Origin: Nymphaea colorata
Lineage: Eukaryota; Streptophyta; Magnoliopsida; Nymphaeales; Nymphaeaceae
NCBI RefSeq assembly: GCF_008831285.2
Contig: NC_045147.1
Coordinates: 16,160,854-16,224,853, forward strand
Length of the DNA stretch: 64,000 nt
Direction of reading: 5' to 3'
In this document: in pieces, positions 23,077 through 37,200 of the stretch
How positions within the stretch are numbered: position 1 is the first letter of the stretch
How the letters are laid out: the number at the start of each line of letters is the position of its first letter
Translations under genes and position numbers: made by a program
Notes under the pieces: generated by a model
The model's database searches: none
Told to the model about the DNA's origin: nothing
The model's input: only the letters and a program-made list of their open reading frames with translations

Positions 23077-24273
23077 ATGGCGTTCTCTTCTTACGCCCAC
23101 CTTCTTCTCCTGCTTTCCCTCTTCACGCCCGCCTTCTGCTTTCGCCACCCAGATGTTGCTGTTGACGTCCGACAGCCGCCGCCGCCGCGGCCGCCTCCCT
23201 CTCTCCACCACCACCTGGCCTCCGTTCTTTCCTCCCTCGGTTACCAGCAGCTCGCCTCTGCCGCCTCTTCCATCTGTGACCCCACTTTCTTCTCCCCCTG
23301 GGACCTCCCCGCCACTGTCTTCGCCCCCTCCGACGGCCTCGTCAATGCCTCCACCTTCCTCGTTAATGAGCACATAGTCCCCGGCATCTTCACCCTCCGC
23401 ATTCTCTCCAGGATGAAATCCGGCACCCTCCTAGGGACCATGAGCCCCGGCCGGTGCCTCGCCTTCACGTCCCAGGACAACGCCACCACCGGCACCCTTC
23501 TGGTGAACTCCGTCCCCATTGTGAAACCCGACATGTACAACGACGGCGAACTCGTCGTTCACGGGATCGGATTCCCATTTGCTCCGCTCTCCCCCTCTTC
23601 TTGTGAACATCCCACCACCGTCACCACTGCCACGACTACCGCCACCTCGACGTCCACCATCGACTTTCCTGTCACCGTCGATCCGTACGTCCACCCATCG
23701 CCGGCGTTCGTCATGAGCCTGATGCTCCGCGACGCGATGAGCCGCCTCAGAGAGAGAGGCTACAGCATCCTGGCCCTCGCCATACGGGTCAAGTACGTCG
23801 AGCTCGTGGACCTCCACAACGTGACGGTCTTCGCACTCGACGACTCCTCCATCTTCTCCGGCGGCCACGCCTATGTCAGTAACTTCCGGTTCCACGTAGT
23901 GCCGAACCGACTCCTCACACACGACGACCTGATGGCGCTACCACTGGGCTCCCTCTTACCGACCCTGCTTAACGGGGAGAGGTTGGTCGTCACGAGTGCC
24001 GGCACCGGCGCCCGCATCAACTACGTGCCCCTCCGCTCACCGGACCTGCTGCGTAACCTGAACGTCGTGGTCCACGGTATCTTCCTTCCGTTTCCCCACC
24101 TTCACCAGGAACTTTCCGTCCAAAGCGCGTTCAGCAACGCTGCCTTTCGCTCGCCGGCGTCTGCTCCGGAGGGCGAAGACGAGCCCTGCTGCACTGCTGC
24201 ACCGATTGCACGACGGAGCGTACTCTTCGACGGTCTGAGCATGACAGTTTCTTCGGAAGATGATATTCTTTGA
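23077..24273 (+). CDS. Fasciclin-like arabinogalactan protein (FLA19/20/21 type), two FAS1 domains
   Basis: Intronless, 398 residues. The ATG sits in a good plant context (AGCCATGG) and opens a signal peptide of about 20 residues (hydrophobic LLLLLSLF, then AFC), so the protein enters the secretory path to the cell wall or apoplast. FAS1 domain 1 is about 42-172 (TVFAPSDG, then FLVNEHIVPG, then ELVVHGI). FAS1 domain 2 is about 215-345 (TVFALDDSSIF, then FRFHVVPN, then NVVVHGIFLPF). A Pro-rich patch follows the signal peptide and a Thr/Ser/Pro linker separates the domains; these suit O-glycosylation, and NAS, NAT and NVT are N-glycosylation sites. No C-terminal hydrophobic tail is seen, so a GPI anchor is unlikely. 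FAS1 proteins act in adhesion and wall architecture; the exact role is unknown. A close paralogue lies at 61919-63106 in convergent orientation. Confidence 0.9.
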   Translation: MAFSSYAHLLLLLSLFTPAFCFRHPDVAVDVRQPPPPRPPPSLHHHLASVLSSLGYQQLASAASSICDPTFFSPWDLPATVFAPSDGLVNASTFLVNEHIVPGIFTLRILSRMKSGTLLGTMSPGRCLAFTSQDNATTGTLLVNSVPIVKPDMYNDGELVVHGIGFPFAPLSPSSCEHPTTVTTATTTATSTSTIDFPVTVDPYVHPSPAFVMSLMLRDAMSRLRERGYSILALAIRVKYVELVDLHNVTVFALDDSSIFSGGHAYVSNFRFHVVPNRLLTHDDLMALPLGSLLPTLLNGERLVVTSAGTGARINYVPLRSPDLLRNLNVVVHGIFLPFPHLHQELSVQSAFSNAAFRSPASAPEGEDEPCCTAAPIARRSVLFDGLSMTVSSEDDIL

Positions 24274-24562
24274 AGCTATTGAAAGGAGTTCTTGATCAAC
24301 CTATCCTTCTTGTCTTGCAATTAATCATCCTTTCTTTCTTTTCCTGTCTCAGTTTACTTCTTGTGAGATCTTGTTGGTGCAGTGAAGCTTGTTCCTATAC
24401 GTGAGTAGTCGTGTAACGTCTCATATAAAGATCGCCTGTGTGAGAGTTCCTTCCCAACTTTGATAGGAATTGTTTCTGGCGTTTTCTTTTCGTTTTCACT
24501 TGCACGTTCTCGAATCCATCTTCGCCATGATATTCATGGCGTTCAGTATTTCCATCCTTCCA

Positions 24563-27132
<2,570 letters not shown>

Positions 27133-27311
27133 TCAGCAATTTTCATGGCAGCTTGGACTACAGTGATCGTGCCTGAACCATTTTAAGGAAGGCTAGCTAT
27201 GGGGACCCTACTGTCAATATATATATATATTCAGCAATTTTCATGGCAGCTTGGACTACAGTAATCGTGCCTGAACCATTTTAAGGAAGGCTAGCTATGG
27301 GGACCCTACTG

Positions 27312-27328
<17 letters not shown>
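27133..27328. repeat. 98-bp tandem duplication ending in a TA microsatellite
   Basis: Copies at 27133-27230 and 27231-27328 begin TCAGCAATTTTCATGG and differ at only two positions in their unique part. In copy 1 the TA run is short; in copy 2 it expands to about 60 bases. Confidence 0.9.

Positions 27329-27389
<61 letters not shown>
27314..27389. repeat. (TA)n(GA)n microsatellite
   Basis: A TA run of about 60 bases (27314-27373) is followed by a GA run (27374-27389), roughly 520 bp upstream of the EPF2-like start codon. Confidence 0.95.
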
Positions 27390-27751
27390 AGACAGGAGTA
27401 ATTTTGGTGGAGGAGCGGCCCATTGAACAGTGAGTAGGAAGTCAGATTCCAGAAGTTCATTAAAAACTGAGGGGTCACCCTCACGCATTGTTTGGTGGAG
27501 TTCATTAAAAAGGGGGGAAGGGCATGACTGCCCTTCATTGTTGGTGCACGCTACACATCCTCACACGTGAAGAAGCAGAAGCTTTTCTTAAACAAAACCA
27601 GCAAGGGGAGGCAAAGAAGCAGAAAAGCTAAGTCTTCTCAGGTTTTACAGAGCCCTAGAGTTCTTGTGAATGCCCCAAAGCACCCATCATGAATCATGTG
27701 ATCTTCATTTAAGAAGCTCTAGATCTCGCTGTCCCACCTCCCACCTTGTTC

Positions 27752-27764
27752 ATCAATAAATACC
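27752..27764 (+). promoter_or_regulatory. Candidate TATA box of the EPF2-like gene
   Basis: CAATAAATACC lies about 145 bp before the ATG. It is the best TATA-like string in the proximal upstream region. The call is by position only. Confidence 0.25.
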
Positions 27765-27906
27765 AAATTCAAGAAGATCCCACTATCCACTACTTGAGCA
27801 ATCCCACTCGTTATTTTCCCGGCCACCGTCAAGCTTCTCAGTCCCCCCCCGCCCCCCAGTCGTTTTGCCTTCAAAATTCTCAAACGTTCAAGGCACAGTA
27901 GTACAT

Positions 27907-29227
27907 ATGAAGAATTTCTTCTTCTTCTTCTTCTTCTTCTTCATCTCCTCCTTCAGTGCAACCACACTTGTCGTTTCTGTGCTTCTTGGGCTCACAGTGG
28001 GAGATGCTACCGCTCGCGTTATGCACTACGTTGGTGAGCATATATATAATTCCCTTCACTCTTTGAATACCAACAAGAGCTCCATTGTTCCAAACAATGG
28101 TTGTTTGGATTTACGGGCTTGAGAGTGGAAGGATAGTTTTAATACCCCGGCTGCCTAATTCCAGCTTGCCACTGAAAGGATCTTTGCTTTATTTCTTTGG
28201 AGTTTGGCCTCGCTTGTCTGACTGCTGTCATGGCGTAGGGCTGCTGCTAGATGTAACCCCAAGAACATGGTTCCTGTCACTTCTTCTCCTCATTCCCGTA
28301 TTCATGCCCTTTTCGAAAACTCTTTGCTGCGAGCTGTTTTCATCATAATTTTGGACACATTCAGCATGTTCCGTTTCCTTGAAACAGATCTTTGAAATTT
28401 TTATGTTCCTTAAGCTACAGATTTTCGTTTTGCAAAAGGTTAAATGCTCATTTTCTGGAAAACTGATTACATTATAAGGTTGGCTTCAGAGATTTTAGTG
28501 CTAATCTACACGAAATGGCTATGTCCATAAAATCTGTGTGGGGCATTTCGATAGAAACAACTCTGGATACCTCATGTAGAGTGGAGACAAACGAAGATAC
28601 TGAGGATGAAGGCCACATAAAATAAACTAGTTTGTGTAGGAAAGGGTTTAAGTTCATTTTTTAGTTAATTTTTCTCTGTTTTATGCTACGTCGTTCCTGA
28701 CAATTTCATGGAATTTTTGCCCAGATGGACCACATCGCTTGACAAGGGATACCAATTTGGCTTTGGAGGTGCAGCATGTAATGTTATTATCATGTTCCAG
28801 TCCTTTTATCTTCTTATTTGCTTTTCTTTTCCACTTTGCTTTCAAATGATAGTATTGTTTATTGGTTTTAGAAGCATCGGCTTCAGTTTCTCAGCCAACT
28901 GCATAGATAGACGCTGAAACCGATGGGTGGATCAGTTTTTCCTTTACTCCATGTGCTGACTTTTAGAATTTTCTAACGTGGGTGCACATATTTATCTGCA
29001 TGAAATCAACAAATCAGGAGGGGAAAATGGAGAAAGGAGTAGCAGCAGCAGCAGTATTAGAAGATGATCCCACCGGTTCAAGCCTCCCAGACTGCTCTCA
29101 TGCATGTGGCGCTTGCTTTCCATGCAAAAGAGTCACTGTCAGTTTCAAGTGTTCCACTACGGAACCATGTCCCGTAGTTTACAGATGTCTGTGCAAAGGA
29201 AGGTTTTTTCATGTCCCTTCAACTTGA
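27907..29227 (+). CDS. EPF2: EPF2-like secreted cysteine-rich peptide (stomatal patterning)
   Basis: Exons 27907-28033, 28725-28768 and 29018-29227 join in frame at GT-AG sites to 126 residues; Arabidopsis EPF2 is about the same length. The N-terminus is a signal peptide (MKN, nine Phe, then a hydrophobic run to GDATA) and targets the peptide to the apoplast. The C-terminal mature region starts GSSLPDCSHACGAC and has eight cysteines in the EPF pattern, including the CxPCKRV and YRCLCKGR motifs. The match is closest to EPF2 rather than EPF1 or the six-cysteine EPFL peptides, judged from remembered family features. Known for EPF2: made in early stomatal-lineage cells and sensed by ERECTA-family receptors with TMM, limiting stomatal density. 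The ATG at 27907 is the first in frame. The middle exon is only 44 bp and encodes the propeptide. Confidence 0.9.
27916..27942 (+). repeat. (TTC)9 coding microsatellite in the EPF2-like signal peptide
   Basis: Nine consecutive TTC codons encode Phe4-Phe12 of the signal peptide core. Length changes here would alter the hydrophobic core without a frameshift. Confidence 0.95.
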
Positions 29228-32213
29228 ACCACATGTACCAAATCTTACTAATATGAACTACCTCTTTATCTTTACATCTTTCTCTTTTTCTCTAACTGCA
29301 GTTCCAGCACAGTTGCAGTAAGTTAAACGTCAAAGAATCATGAGATGCACCATTGAATTAAAGCTGATGGATGCGCAATAAGTTTGCATATTGAAAACAT
29401 TTTAGTGCCTTTATGAGATGAAATTTAAGGAAGGAGTTATGTGGTTCCCTTCCTGAGAATCAAGTTTAAGATTTTGCGGTATTCAAATTCGATATCAATG
29501 TGATCCACGATCAGCGCGCATCACGCAAAATTACTTAATGAAACAACTTAAATTTCTCGAGATGTAACTTATTTTTTTATCTTCTAAGTCTTCTTGAACT
29601 GTTTCTTTCAGGAAAAAATTTTACTTGTTTTAAATTTGAGTGACGAAGGTTGAAATTTTGTCTATAGCAGTAAAGGTTTTGAGGGTGGAACTATCCTTCT
29701 TAAAGGGGAGTAACTGATCATTGCCTTTCCTAAAAGGGACAGAAACACATGGTTCTTATCATCAGTTCTTACTCATGAGATGTAAACGAGCTGGTATACT
29801 GCAAGTACTGATGCCCGCAGTAAGGAGGATGCGTTACACTGAACTGTTAAAATTAACTTTCTCATGATTTCGAAACTCACAGGAATGCTCTCAGAGAAGC
29901 CGTGTGCAGTGAGGTCCTGTCGCACACAAAAGCTGCAGAATACTGAGGCCACTAGAAAAATTAAGTTCACCCATCGATTTTGATCTCCCTGAAAAGTCGG
30001 GAACAGAAGAAACCGATCGTCTTTGAATGCATTGAAAGAGTTTTTAATTTCAGCGGCGCTGCCAAACGTTAGCTCTAGAGAATAAGGCAGTTTTATTCAC
30101 AAACTCCTCCAGATTTGATGCTGGTGGGCGAGGTTGCAATCTAATTATCTTGCTAAGAACTTAAGATATGTAAAAGTTGACAAAATGAAAGAAAAAACTA
30201 AGTACGTGCATTCCCGAAATTAATCTGGTAACGTCTCAATCTCAAGACTCCAGGTCTTCTTAATTTCTGTCTTTTTCACTTATTTAATAAAGAGAAGATC
30301 TTTCGGCCAGTAGTAACCATGCAGCTAATCTTTCTCCAAGTCATTTAATTTGCTAAAGACCCAAACGTACCCCTACATATTAGCTGCACATAGATACAGC
30401 AGCCTTAATTAATTAGTAATTATAAACATGTATCTTTGCCTTTTACATGATAATTAAGAGACATTGGTTCTTCATTTAACTTATTCGCAAGTGTCTTCAA
30501 TTAAATCCTGCAGGTTTTTATGTTGTTCAGATGTCCATCTTGTTTTCTAATATCTGGACATGACATCCATCCTTCCTCTACCACCAGCCACATGATTAGA
30601 TCAGGGGCAGGGCCCCCTAGGCCATGGCTCCACCCCAACCAAATGAAAAAATAAAAAATATAGTGTAAAAATTGTTTTTTTTTTTTTTGCTTTTCAAGTA
30701 TTTTTTTAGTGTCAGTTGAGTATGGCCCTACCCAAATCCAACCCACAAAACCTAGCCCCCATTTTGGCCCGCTCTTGAAGAAAATCCTAGCTATGCTCCT
30801 AATTCAAATGATCAAGATATTGATATAGGTCGGGTGGCAATTAATGTAAAAAGACATACTTTTCACCTGTTATTGTTCCTTAATATCATATATATAACTT
30901 TTATTCCAAAAAGTTAGTTGCACAGATGTGATTATTTACACCAAGAACCTAAGGATTGACTCAAAAGTAAGCAAAAATTATTTGGACCTTGGGTTTTTTA
31001 AAACCTCATAAAAGTTTATCGATTGGACAAAATTAAGAAACCATGTCTTTTAGGGCGTGTGTGTGTGTGTATCAGTGTATACTGCTACACTTCCTTTTGT
31101 TATAAAAACACTTGGATATAGATATCTTTTATTTAACTTCCAAAATCATCCATGTCTTTTTTAGTTGTCTCATGAATCATCCTTAAGTAAAAGGCTCTAA
31201 GGCAGAATTTCAGTCAAACTTAGCACTTTCTGTCAATCGATCAATTTTAATGTGGTTTTCTTTTAAGAATGATTCTGTCCAAAGTAGAGAACCAATTATA
31301 TAGAGACCTTAGAATCCAGATGTTGCTTGGAAAATGGCTAATAAGACGATGATGAGTAAAGATCTAAATCATAACAATAATCTATGTGAGATTTAAGTAA
31401 ATTGAAAAGAAGTCAAAAGCTTTTAGAAAAAGAAATTTTCTCAATAATAAAATGGGTCGTCCTTTCCGAAGCTAACAGATTTTCTTGGCTGGTGGGTCTC
31501 AGCATTAATGGTTGGCAAAGAATTATTGGGTCATCTCTTTTAATTCATGCCATTGTCCGGCTTCAACTCCTCCTCCATTATTATTAACCGAGTCTTCTCT
31601 TTCATCTCTTATTGTTCGAAAAGATGGAGAGAGACTCATCTTCCCACCTCGGAAGTCGGGGTACTAATTGCCATTTAAAAAATTAAAAAATCACTACTAG
31701 TATTTTTGACAGTATGAATCAAATTCACTAAGTGGCTTTTACTTAGTAAACATATTGCATATATTATGTATAAATAAAAGAGAAGTATGTGCACTGATTA
31801 AATATATCAATTATGTCCAACTTCAACTCCATGGAGTGCACCCGACCTCAATGACCCAGAAGAGTAGGATTCACGAGACACTGTCACTCCGACAAGCCTG
31901 TAGCGGATTCCGTAGAAAAAAAAATAAGATATATTGGAGAGAAGATTTCTGAAGAAGTTGTTTATCGGCCACTAAACCGATACGTCCTGAAGCGTCTGGT
32001 TCCGCATCACGAGGTTGCCTTTCGTTCTCACATAAATCCTTCACCGTTTTCTCGGTGTTGTCGTGGCTGTTGCTTGGCTTTCCCTCTGCTTGTAGTGGCG
32101 TTTCTCATCTGAAGGATGATGCTTGGCGAGAAGTGGAGACGACGCTATCAATTTATCCAGTGATGTGCGGATCCTCCGCGACCTCTCTCTCTCTCACTCT
32201 CTCAGCGTAAACC
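29228..32213. other. Intergenic, no supported gene
   Basis: AT-rich spacer between the EPF2-like and PPR genes. Around 30600-30790 there is GC-richer text (AGGGGCAGGGCCCCCTAGGC...) that resembles a motif near 43040-43085, which suggests shared old transposon debris. CT-rich sequence at 32180-32205 is likely the PPR gene leader. Confidence 0.55.
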
Positions 32214-32267
32214 ATGAACAGCTTGCTTCCCAACCCAAACGCTAAGCCGCCACGAGAATGCCTCTAA
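32214..32267 (+). other. Upstream ORF overlapping the PPR5-like start codon
   Basis: ATG at 32214 in a good context (AACCATGA) opens 17 codons that end with TAA at 32265-32267, in a different frame from the main ORF. It overlaps the main ATG at 32258 by 10 bases. If the transcript includes it, it should reduce initiation at the main start. It could also mark a sequence error. Confidence 0.6.
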
Positions 32268-34207
32268 CGAGTCTAGCCCTTGTTGTCACCGCCCCCCACC
32301 ACCATCCCGGTCTCATTCTGCAGCCATCCTTCCGGCAACCACAGAGAACGGGCGTCAACATTCGCTGCCCATCTCCCGCTGACGCGTTTCTGCTACCACC
32401 TATTAAAAGAAGGATCGTTTCTGCCCACACCAGAGCCAAGAGGAGGGCCCCGAAAACCCCAAGACTAGAATCAGAAGCAGAAGGGCTCGTTCGGATTCTG
32501 CTGAAGAATTTTAATGGCGAGAAACCACTTCTCTCTGTGCTGCAGAAGTACGTGAAGCTCATTCGAACAGAGCATTGCTTCCTGCTGTTCGAAGAACTTG
32601 GTAAGAGGGACAAATGGCTTCAATGCCTGGAGGTGCGGTGACCATCTTCTTGTTTTTCCTTGTCTTCCTTATTTCGCCTTTTTCTGTCATCCTCCTCCTT
32701 TCGGAGGTCCTTTCTTTGTGTTAGAAGCCAGTTTTTTTTTTTTCGTTTAGCTTTCTTGGATTATGCTTGTAGCTAATATTATTAGTCGATTGCTGTCGTA
32801 GAAGAATTTCAGCTGAACCACGTACGTTAAGGTAGTCCTATATTGGTGTTTCCTTTCTTTTAGTGGGTATGTAGATTTTTCGATGCACTCATTTCTCCAA
32901 AATCAGGTAACCCGTCTTATCCGGTTATCTTGGCGAGGGGGCGTACGAAGCAAATCGGTTACCCATTTTGTTTGCGGAGAAAGGCGTTTCTGCAGCAATT
33001 CTTCTGAACCTTGTCTGAAATTTTCAAAACCACCCTTTTTTATGCTTATGAGATTATGTACCTGAATTGCTCCCAGGTATTCAGGTGGATGCAAAAGCAA
33101 AGATGGTATCTTGCAGATAATGGGGTTTACTCCAAGTTGATATCTGTAATGGGGAAGAAAGGCCAGACTCGAATGGCTATGTGGTTGTTCTCTGAGATGC
33201 GAAGTAGCGGTTGTCGGCCTGATACTTCTGTGTATAATGCATTGATTACCGCACACTTGCACTCCAGGGACAAAACTAAGGCTCTGGCAAAGGCCTATGG
33301 ATATTTTGAAAAGATGAAGGGCATGGAAAGATGCAAACCCAATGTTGTTACCTACAACATTCTTCTGAGGGCGTATGCTCAGGCCGGAGATGTTAGTAAA
33401 GTTGAAGCGCTGTTTAAAGATCTTGAGGAAAGTATTATTTCAGCTGATGTTTATACATACAACGGGGTTATGGATGCATACGGGAAAACTGGAATGATTG
33501 CGGAAATGGAATCTATATTACAGCGGATGAAGAGCCACCAATGCCGGCCAGATATAATCACATACAATTTACTTATTGATTCTTACGGGAAGAGGCAGAT
33601 CTTTGACAAGATGGAGCAAGTCTTTAAGAGTCTACTGCGATCTAAAGAGAAACCTACGCTGCCTACTTTCAACTCAATGATAATCAATTATGGAAAAGCC
33701 CGACTGAGAGAAAGAGTAGAATACATTTTTACAAAGATGGTAGAGTTAGGCTATTCACCAAGCTATATCACGTATGAAAACTTGATTACAGCATACGGGT
33801 ACTGTGATAACGTGTCCAGAGCTAGAGAGTTATTTTTTGAAATGATGGACTCTGGTAAGGAGATGCATGTTTCAACACTTAACGCCATGCTTGATGTCTA
33901 CTGTAATAATGGTTTACCTGCGGAAGCAAGCTTGCTCTTGGAATATGCCCGTACAAAGAGTTTGCTTCCTAATGCTTCAACGTATAAACTTCTATATAAG
34001 GCATACACAAAGGCAAATATGAAGGACCTTCTACAGGAATTGCTTAAGCAGATGGACAGTGATGGTGTCATTCCAAATAAGAAGTTCTTTCTGGAGGCTC
34101 TGGGAGCCATTACATCTTCAGAGACTGATTCTCTTCCTAATAAGGATGTACAGAACACAAGCACGTTAGATCTGAGCAGTCAAAGGGACTCTGCTTTTCT
34201 ATGTTGA
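32258..34207 (+). CDS. PPR5: P-class pentatricopeptide repeat protein, PPR5 / EMB2453 type, plastid
   Basis: Exons 32258-32632 and 33077-34207 join at LQCLE/VFRWMQ to give 501 residues. Residues 1 to about 65 are rich in basic and small residues with few acids, like a plastid transit peptide. A conserved region about 78-125 includes LLSVLQKYVKLIRTEH. Nine PPR motifs follow, at about 139-173, 174-213 (with an insertion), 214-248, 249-283, 284-318, 319-353, 354-388, 389-423 and 424-458, then a low-complexity tail. No DYW or E domain is present, so it is P-class and an RNA binder rather than an editing factor. Known for the family: maize PPR5 binds and stabilises the plastid trnG-UCC precursor with its group II intron; Arabidopsis EMB2453 is embryo-essential. 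The start is supported by an in-frame TAA at 32243 and the absence of any other ATG before residue 130. Confidence 0.9.
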
Positions 34208-37200
34208 TAATGTCGTTATTTTGGGAACTTTTTCATCATTAGCTTAAAATTGTCTAGGCAATTGTGATGATTCTGCATCGATATGCTGTAATGGATGATG
34301 AAAGTGAATCTTTTCTTGTTTTCAAATTTGAAGAATCATGTCCTACCTAAAGCAGTTGAAGTAGAGCTCTAACCCGTATTGGATACTGAGAAAAGGAAAT
34401 AACTACTTATTCAGAATATTACTTCTTACTTTCAGTCTCTGGATCATTAAACAAGGTGATGAAGTGGATTTTATCAGGAAAAAGAAGAGGTACATGCTCA
34501 ACCCTGGGCATGTTTCCAGTTGTATTATCTATGTGACTTTGTCAGGACTTCTGCAACAATATCCTTACTCATTGCTGGAATTATATTTCTGAATAATATT
34601 TCCAAGACCAGTTGTTCTAGAAGAAGGGACTTCAATTTTGATCGGGTGGATATCACCTATAAGGTACCTATATATCTAATAAACAACCCTTTTCATGTGG
34701 TGTCACTTGTATTTTAATTTGATGGGTTTCTTTTTGTCCACTTCTATAATAATTAAGAGGATGGGTCCATAAAGTTTCTTCTGTTTAAACCTGCACACAT
34801 GCCCAACAATCTTGCTTAATGAATCATAAGCTCAATGTTATCCTGAACATGTGCCTGTGAGCAACTAAGTTTCTTTGTCTAGGACAAGTACCATGAAGGA
34901 AAATAAAATTGGAGATCCCTTCGGTTATCTTCACTAAATGTTTCAAGGCTGAAAGAATACTAGGTTATCCATTCAAAAGTATTGAAAAATGGTCAAACTC
35001 TCCAAGAACGGCTGAGGTGACGGTGACCGCGAATCGCCAAATGTGTCCAATGCAAACATATTGGTGATTCTTCACCTACATCATTAGATATGCTGCAGAA
35101 TGTGATAATATGCTTGGATAGGGAATTCTTATATAGCATGTGCCATGCCTACACGTGCAAAGAAGTGACCAAAGGGTAACTGTCTTCTATGGTTCTATGA
35201 TGTTATTAGGCTACATGCAAGTGACTGATGAATGACTGTTCCACCAGGGTATAAGCTGAACAAGGGGAGGCATACATTCGGAGGGTTGAACTTTTTAGAA
35301 CTGCGAAATGGGTATTTTCGACAAGAGTCTGCCCATAGTTATATGTCTGAAAAAGATTGGCATTTCACTATGTCCAACTGCTTTCTTGTGGTCATTCATA
35401 TGCAGGCACTTTCTTTGAATCCTTTAGCATGTGTAGGTCCATCAAATCAAATATGTGATTTCTAAACTATTCTGGTATTCATACTTTCAACGGATTAGGA
35501 GAGATTCCATTTATGAGCTTTCCCTAATCTTACATCTGAGATATATGTAGGAAATCATGCATACTCTGACATGCAGCGACAGGCAGAGAGAGGGGGCCCT
35601 GCTTGTGCGGCACATAATGGGAATCACTATGATACATGCTTAATCTCATAGATTCTTAGTTTGAAATTGTGTACTTCTTCTTGTCCTGACTGGAGAATTG
35701 ATGAGTTTATTTAGATGTGAAACTAGCAAACCTATTTCACTTATCCATCAAAACCTGTTTCTTCTCCTTTCGTTATTTTTAACTGTTTTATATCAGAGAT
35801 CTTTCTAGGATTTAAATGTGGTAATTTCCACTACATTATTTCTGCTATTCTGTGTCTTTTTCTTCATTCATTCCTGAAAGTCCTTCCGGCAGTTGTTTTA
35901 CACCACAAGTTTGTGGGGACTTGATGAGAATCCATATCCTGAAAATTATCATCCTCCTTCACTCATTATCTGCAATGAAATTTAATGATTTATTCTGCTA
36001 TCAAGAAAATTATTTGAATGTCATTGTGTAGTTGTCTTTTATTGTAATTTGTAGCCAAACATTAAGAAGATTAATGAATGGGTTTTCTACTGTCATCAGC
36101 TAGAATAGTTTGGGTGTCAAATTAGTGCAGTTTGGCCTGGGGAACCAAAGTTTGTGCTCGAGCATCACCAGTTGTGCACTGGTTTGCTGGACCAGCACAG
36201 AAATAGCTTTTCTTTTCTAAGAATGTGAAAATCTTTATATACTGCTTCAATTTAAATTTATTTTCCAGTTTTTAGCAGTTATGAACACATTATAGGAGTG
36301 TCTTAGGCTAAAATCTTTTGCATCAAGTTAGAAACCTGAATTACTGTACTTATGCTCCATGGAAAATTCTCCACGTCTTTACTTGTATATTTGTTGTAAC
36401 TTGTATCTTCAAAATTTTGAAATAACTTGTTGATTCTGGTTTTCATATAACCAAATACCCTTGATGTCATGTATACTTGGATGTATATGTTAACATCGTC
36501 TCTTTCAGGGGAGAAAATATGTGAGCGATCAAATATATCATGCAACAGTTGAAGATGTTTGGTCAGTCTTAGAAAATTTTCCCATGCTTTTCAAGTTTGG
36601 TTCTTGTAGCTGACTTATGTTTTAGTTAGTTTACTCTTAGCAAAAAAGGGAGCAACTCAAAATTAAGTTTGTGGCCCTAATCAAAAAAAAATTCTTCCAG
36701 AACATCAATTTCTTCCACTATGCCACCATATCACTCAAGTATAACCGTCAAATTATTCATGGGACATATTTATGGTCTAATTTGTTTTTTTGGCCTTCAC
36801 ACTGTAGCTATTTGATATGAACAAATTGGATGGACCTATTCTTGGTGCTTAAATCTGTCATGAGATCTGTTGGATGTGGCAAGGTAGTTCCAGGAGAAGT
36901 GCTGATAAAAAATGTGGCTCTTGACGACAGCAAAATGAAATAAACACCGCGTGAAAAAAGCCATTCTTGTGGGTTTTTTGTTTTTTGTATCTTCGGTGAT
37001 AGATGTAGTGAAAACTTGTCAATAAGCATCTAAATTTATACGATTACTCCTGGGACTAACACAGCTGTAAGTTTCATGTTGTCTTACCTAACCTGATTTA
37101 GGTGGTCCAATTTCTACTTGAAATACCTAAGGGTACGTTTGATGCATGAGAAATACACTGTTCACAAAAAAAAAATCAAATTTTTTAAAAAGCTTCCTCC

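Noticed and set aside
36508-36600. Short open stretch after a TTTCAG acceptor-like site
   Set aside because: About 30 codons with no donor leading to another exon and no family resemblance.
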